Assembly (NCBI GenBank): GCA_013811645.1
Contig: JACCUU010000013.1
Coordinates: forward strand, 1-9,113
Length of the DNA: 9,113 nt
Direction of reading: 5' to 3'
Source of the DNA: Actinomycetota bacterium
Lineage (GTDB): Bacteria > Actinomycetota > Thermoleophilia > Gaiellales > Gaiellaceae
Shown here: positions 6,107 through 9,113 of the stretch, piece after piece
Layout of the letters: the number at the start of each line of letters is the position of its first letter
Numbering within the stretch: position 1 is the first letter of the stretch
Made by a program: the position numbers and the translations under genes
The notes under the pieces: model-generated
The model's database searches: none
Seen by the model: the letters and a program-made list of their open reading frames with translations, nothing else
What the model was told of the DNA's origin: nothing

Positions 6107-7846
6107 GTGCGCGCGCTCGGGATCGACGTCGGCGGGACGTTCACCGACGCCGTGCTCGTGACGGACGGCGAGGTTCGGACGGCGAAGGTGCCTACACGAG
6201 AACGTCAGGAGGAGTCGGTGCTCGCGGCCGCCTCCGCGGTCGGCGCGCAGGCGATTGACCGCTTCACGCACGGGACGACCATCGCAACGAACGCGCTGCT
6301 CGAGCGCCGCGGCGCACGGACGGCGTTCGTCGGCACGGCGGGCTTCGAGCACGTCCTCCAGCTGCGACGCCAGACCCGTGCGCATCTGTACCGGCCCTGC
6401 GCCGAGCATCCGGAGCCGCTCGTGCTACTCGAGCGCTCGGTCGGCGTGCGCGGTCGCATCGGACGAGATGGCGAGCTGGAGCCGCTCGATCTCGCCACGC
6501 TGCCGGAGCTCGATGCGGAGGCCATCGCCGTCTGTCTCCTCTTCGCGTTTCGGGACAGCCGACACGAGCAAGCGGTCTCGTCCGAGCTCCGGCGTCGCTA
6601 CCCGGACGCCCACGTCGTCGCGTCCCACGAGGTCGCGCCCGAGTTCCGCGAGTACGAGCGGGCGTCGACCACCGTGGTGGACGCGTACCTCGGTCCCGTT
6701 CTCGCCGGATACCTACGAGCACTCTCCGCAGCCTGCGCGAAAGCGGGCCTCACGCCGCCGCTCGTCATGCGCTCCTCGGGCGGTCTCGCGACGCTCGAGG
6801 AGGCCGCGCAGCACGCAGCATTTGCACTTCTCTCCGGCCCCGCGGCGGGGGTGGTGGGCGCCGCCCGAATCGCGTCGCTCGCCGGTTTCCCGAACGCCCT
6901 CACCTTCGACATGGGCGGGACGTCCACCGACGTGTGCGCGATCACGGACGGCGAGCCCCGACGCGAGCACGAGAGAGTCGTGGGCGGCTTCCCGGTTCGG
7001 CTCCCGACGCTCGCGGTGCACACCGTCGGGGCGGGTGGCGGCTCGATCGTCCGGCTGGACTCCGGCGGCGCGCTGCGCGTCGGCCCGGAGAGCGCGGGCG
7101 CCTTCCCCGGCCCCGCCTGCTACGGCCTCGGCGGAGAGCGGCCGACCGTGACCGACGCGAACCTCCTGCTCGGTCGCCTGCCGGCCGAGTTGCCCGGCGG
7201 CATCGTGCTCGACGTCGACGCCGCCTCTAGTGCGCTCGGAGAGCTGGATCCGGCCGCCGTGGTCGCCGTGGTCGACGCGGAGATGGTGCGAGCGCTGCGG
7301 GTCGTCTCCGTCGAGCAGGGGCTCGATCCGCGCGACTTCGCGCTCGTCGCTTTCGGAGGCGCGGGCCCGCTCCACGCGTGCGCGCTCGCGAGCGAGCTGG
7401 GCATGGAGACGGTGCTCGTTCCCGCCGCCGCCGGCGTCCTCTCTGCGCTCGGCCTCGTTGCCGCGGACGAGCGTCTCGACTCCGTCCGCTCGTTCGTCGA
7501 GCCGCTCGCGGAGGTTGGCGAGCTACCGATCGAAGGAGAAGCCGACCTGCGCTATGCGGGCCAGTCGTTCGAGCTCACGGTTCCGCTCGGGCCTCGGCTC
7601 TCCGAGCGCTTCCACGAGGCGCACGAGGCGCGTTACGGCTACGCGGATCGTTCCCGGCCGCTCGAGCTCGTCGCGGTGCGGACGGCGGAGATCCACGCGG
7701 CGCCAACGATCGAAATCAGTGGGCCGAGTCTCACCGTGCACGGGCCCGAGGTCCTGGAGCTCGAGGGGGCAACGACTTGGGTTCCAGAGGGCTGGGCGGG
7801 CGAGACCGGTCCGCACGGCACGCTCGTCCTGCGGAGGCTGACGTGA
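6107..7846 (+). CDS. hyuA: Hydantoinase/5-oxoprolinase family protein, subunit A (HyuA-type ATPase subunit)
   Basis: This is the ATP-using subunit of a two-subunit amidohydrolase of the hydantoinase/5-oxoprolinase superfamily. The known family cleaves cyclic amides such as 5-oxoproline or N-methylhydantoins with ATP hydrolysis; carboxylases for acetone and acetophenone are relatives. The actin-like ATPase core shows LGIDVGGTFTDAVL (residues 4-17, phosphate-1), HGTTIATNALLERRG (55-69), SSGGLATLEEA (223-233), LLSGPAAGVVGA (241-252), LTFDMGGTSTDVC (265-277, phosphate-2), HTVGAGGGSI (305-314), GPACYGLGG (335-343, with TVTDANLLLGRL following) and FGGAGPLHACALASELGM (416-433). The C-terminal domain has DLRYAGQSFEL (480-490) and TTWVPEGW (556-563). 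At 579 residues it is clearly shorter than the roughly 650-720 usual for HyuA. The missing length falls after residue 460 and in the final domain, with no frameshift seen. The GTG start has only a weak AGAGA upstream. The stop overlaps hyuB. The exact substrate cannot be told from sequence. Confidence 0.93.
   Translation: MRALGIDVGGTFTDAVLVTDGEVRTAKVPTRERQEESVLAAASAVGAQAIDRFTHGTTIATNALLERRGARTAFVGTAGFEHVLQLRRQTRAHLYRPCAEHPEPLVLLERSVGVRGRIGRDGELEPLDLATLPELDAEAIAVCLLFAFRDSRHEQAVSSELRRRYPDAHVVASHEVAPEFREYERASTTVVDAYLGPVLAGYLRALSAACAKAGLTPPLVMRSSGGLATLEEAAQHAAFALLSGPAAGVVGAARIASLAGFPNALTFDMGGTSTDVCAITDGEPRREHERVVGGFPVRLPTLAVHTVGAGGGSIVRLDSGGALRVGPESAGAFPGPACYGLGGERPTVTDANLLLGRLPAELPGGIVLDVDAASSALGELDPAAVVAVVDAEMVRALRVVSVEQGLDPRDFALVAFGGAGPLHACALASELGMETVLVPAAAGVLSALGLVAADERLDSVRSFVEPLAEVGELPIEGEADLRYAGQSFELTVPLGPRLSERFHEAHEARYGYADRSRPLELVAVRTAEIHAAPTIEISGPSLTVHGPEVLELEGATTWVPEGWAGETGPHGTLVLRRLT
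7833..7837 (+). promoter_or_regulatory. Shine-Dalgarno sequence for hyuB
   Basis: A perfect GGAGG lies five bases before the GTG at 7843, inside the last codons of hyuA. It fixes the hyuB start and shows that hyuB can initiate on its own in addition to coupling through the GTGA overlap. Confidence 0.75.
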
Positions 7847-9113
7847 TCCCCGTCGAGCTGCAGGTGATCGGCAGCGGCCTGCGTGCGATCGCCGAGGAGA
7901 TGGGCGCGGTGCTCGTCCGCTCGGCGTTCTCGGCCAACATCAAGGAGCGTCGCGACTGCTCGACCGCGCTCTTCGACGAGGAAGGGCGCATGGTCACGCA
8001 GGCCGAACACATCCCGGTTCATCTCGGCGCGATGCCTGAGGCGGTGGCCGCCGTCCGCGAGCACGATCCCGCGCGGGGCGAGCCGTGGATCCTCAACGAC
8101 CCCTACGCGGGCGGGACGCATCTCCCGGACCTGACGATCGTTACCAAGACAGCGCTCGGGTACGCGGTCTCTCGCGCGCATCACGCAGATGTCGGAGGCT
8201 CGGAGCCGGGCAGCCTCCCTTCCGGATCGACCAAGCTCTCGGAGGAAGGAGTGGTGATCCCGCCGACACGGCTCGACGCGGCGACCTTCGAGCAGCTCGT
8301 CAGCCGGATGCGCAACCCGGACGAACGCCGCGGCGACCTGCGCGCGCAGCTCGCCGCACACACGCTCGCCGAGCGCAGGGTCGAGGAGATCCGTGCTCGA
8401 CGAGGACGAAGGCGGGTCAGGGAAGCGATGGACGAGCTCCTCGCGTACTCCGAACGGGTCGTGCGTGGCGCGATTCGCGACCTCCCGGACGGGAGGTTCG
8501 AGGGAGCCGACGCAATGGAGACTCCGGACGGCTTGCTGGAGATTCGGGCAGCCGTGACGATCGCGGGGGACTCGATCGACATCGGCTTCGAAGGAACCGC
8601 GCCGCAGCACCGCGGCAACCTCAACTGCCCGCTCGCGGTCACCCGCTCGGCGTGCTTCTACGTCGTCCGCTGCCTGACCGCGCCCGACCTTCCCGCCTCG
8701 GGGGGTGCGTTCACACCGGTCACGGTGAGGGCCCCCGCGGGCTGCCTCGTCAACGCGCGGCCTCCAGCGGCCGTCGCAGCAGGCAACACGGAGACGTCGA
8801 GCCGGATCGTGGATGTCGTCTTCGCGGCGCTGTCGCACGCGGTTCCCGTCCCCGCTCAGGGCCAGGGGACGATGAACAACGTCGTCTTCGGAAACGACCG
8901 CTTCACCTACTACGAGACCATCGGCGGCGGACAAGGAGCCTGTCCTGACGCCCGCGGCCCGTCGGCCGTCCACGTGGCGATGTCGAACACGCTCAACACT
9001 CCAGTGGAGGCACTCGAGCTCTCCTACCCCCTCCGCGTCGAGCGCTACGAGCTGCGGCGCGGCTCGGGCGGCGCAGGGCGCTTCCCGGGCGGAGATGGCG
9101 TCATCCGCGAGCT
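7843..9113 (+). CDS. hyuB: Hydantoinase/5-oxoprolinase family protein, subunit B (HyuB-type), cut by window edge
   Basis: The first 423 residues are present and the frame is open to the right edge; the family usually has about 520-580 residues. The protein starts MIPVELQVIGSGLRAIAEEM. Recognised blocks are RRDCSTALFDEEGRM (36-50), HIPVHLGAMPEAV (56-68), LNDPYAGGTHLPDLT (84-98), RAHHADVGGSEPGSLP (111-126), GNLNCPLAVTRSA (258-270), AGNTETSSRIVDV (313-325), QGTMNNVVFG (341-350), YYETIGGGQGA (356-366), SNTLNTPVEALE (381-392) and YELRRGSGGAGRFPGGDGVIRE (402-423). The HHADVGG histidines and aspartate are the family's conserved polar cluster and are intact. HyuB is the partner of HyuA and together they form the active enzyme. 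The GTG overlaps the hyuA stop as GTGA and has a strong GGAGG. Whether the pair opens hydantoins, hydrolyses 5-oxoproline or acts on another cyclic amide is not decided by the visible sequence. Confidence 0.94.
   Translation, partial: MIPVELQVIGSGLRAIAEEMGAVLVRSAFSANIKERRDCSTALFDEEGRMVTQAEHIPVHLGAMPEAVAAVREHDPARGEPWILNDPYAGGTHLPDLTIVTKTALGYAVSRAHHADVGGSEPGSLPSGSTKLSEEGVVIPPTRLDAATFEQLVSRMRNPDERRGDLRAQLAAHTLAERRVEEIRARRGRRRVREAMDELLAYSERVVRGAIRDLPDGRFEGADAMETPDGLLEIRAAVTIAGDSIDIGFEGTAPQHRGNLNCPLAVTRSACFYVVRCLTAPDLPASGGAFTPVTVRAPAGCLVNARPPAAVAAGNTETSSRIVDVVFAALSHAVPVPAQGQGTMNNVVFGNDRFTYYETIGGGQGACPDARGPSAVHVAMSNTLNTPVEALELSYPLRVERYELRRGSGGAGRFPGGDGVIRE

Noticed and set aside
8085..8948. A 287-codon plus-strand frame inside hyuB.
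   Set aside because: It is out of frame with hyuB, very rich in Arg, Gly and Pro, and shows no conserved motifs. The continuous HyuB frame explains the region.
7639..8973. A 444-codon open frame on the minus strand opposite hyuA and hyuB.
   Set aside because: The plus strand encodes clear HyuA and HyuB motifs over the same bases. The minus product is Arg-rich with no family features.

Overview
The window is GC-rich, densely packed bacterial DNA with a strong preference for G or C at third codon positions. Alternative GTG starts are frequent and there are almost no intergenic bases. The gene content points to a high-GC Gram-positive lineage: C5-pathway hemA, a HemC-HemD fusion, a HemQ/chlorite-dismutase family protein next to hemE and hemH, and an ATP-dependent hydantoinase pair. 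An actinobacterium, perhaps of the Thermoleophilia type, fits best, but this is an inference from composition and gene order and has not been tested phylogenetically.

Left two-thirds (1-6062, minus strand): one heme-biosynthesis operon, read from right to left as hemA, hemCD (fusion), hemB, hemQ, hemE, hemH. hemH runs off the left edge. All five junctions are 4-bp stop/start overlaps (GTGA or ATGA). The enzymes run from glutamyl-tRNA to uroporphyrinogen III (HemA, then HemL which is not in the window, HemB, HemC, HemD). HemE then decarboxylates this to coproporphyrinogen III. HemQ beside a tyrosine-type HemH suggests the coproporphyrin-dependent branch: coproporphyrinogen is oxidised, iron is inserted into coproporphyrin, and coproheme is decarboxylated to heme b. 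The coproporphyrinogen oxidase (CgoX/HemY) and HemL are not in view and may lie beyond the left edge or elsewhere.

Middle (6063-6106): a very short divergent intergenic region that must serve transcription of both operons. No convincing promoter boxes are visible.

Right third (6107-9113, plus strand): hyuA and hyuB, the ATPase-fold and B subunits of the hydantoinase/5-oxoprolinase superfamily, also joined by a GTGA overlap. hyuA is unusually short for its family. hyuB is cut by the right edge.

I see no RNA genes, mobile elements, CRISPR arrays, long repeats or terminators. No stretch over 300 bases lacks a gene. Nothing here amounts to a clearly new biological system. The points that deserve checking are the divergent HemQ active site, the altered HemA catalytic motif, the shortened HyuA, and the tight divergent arrangement of the two operons.
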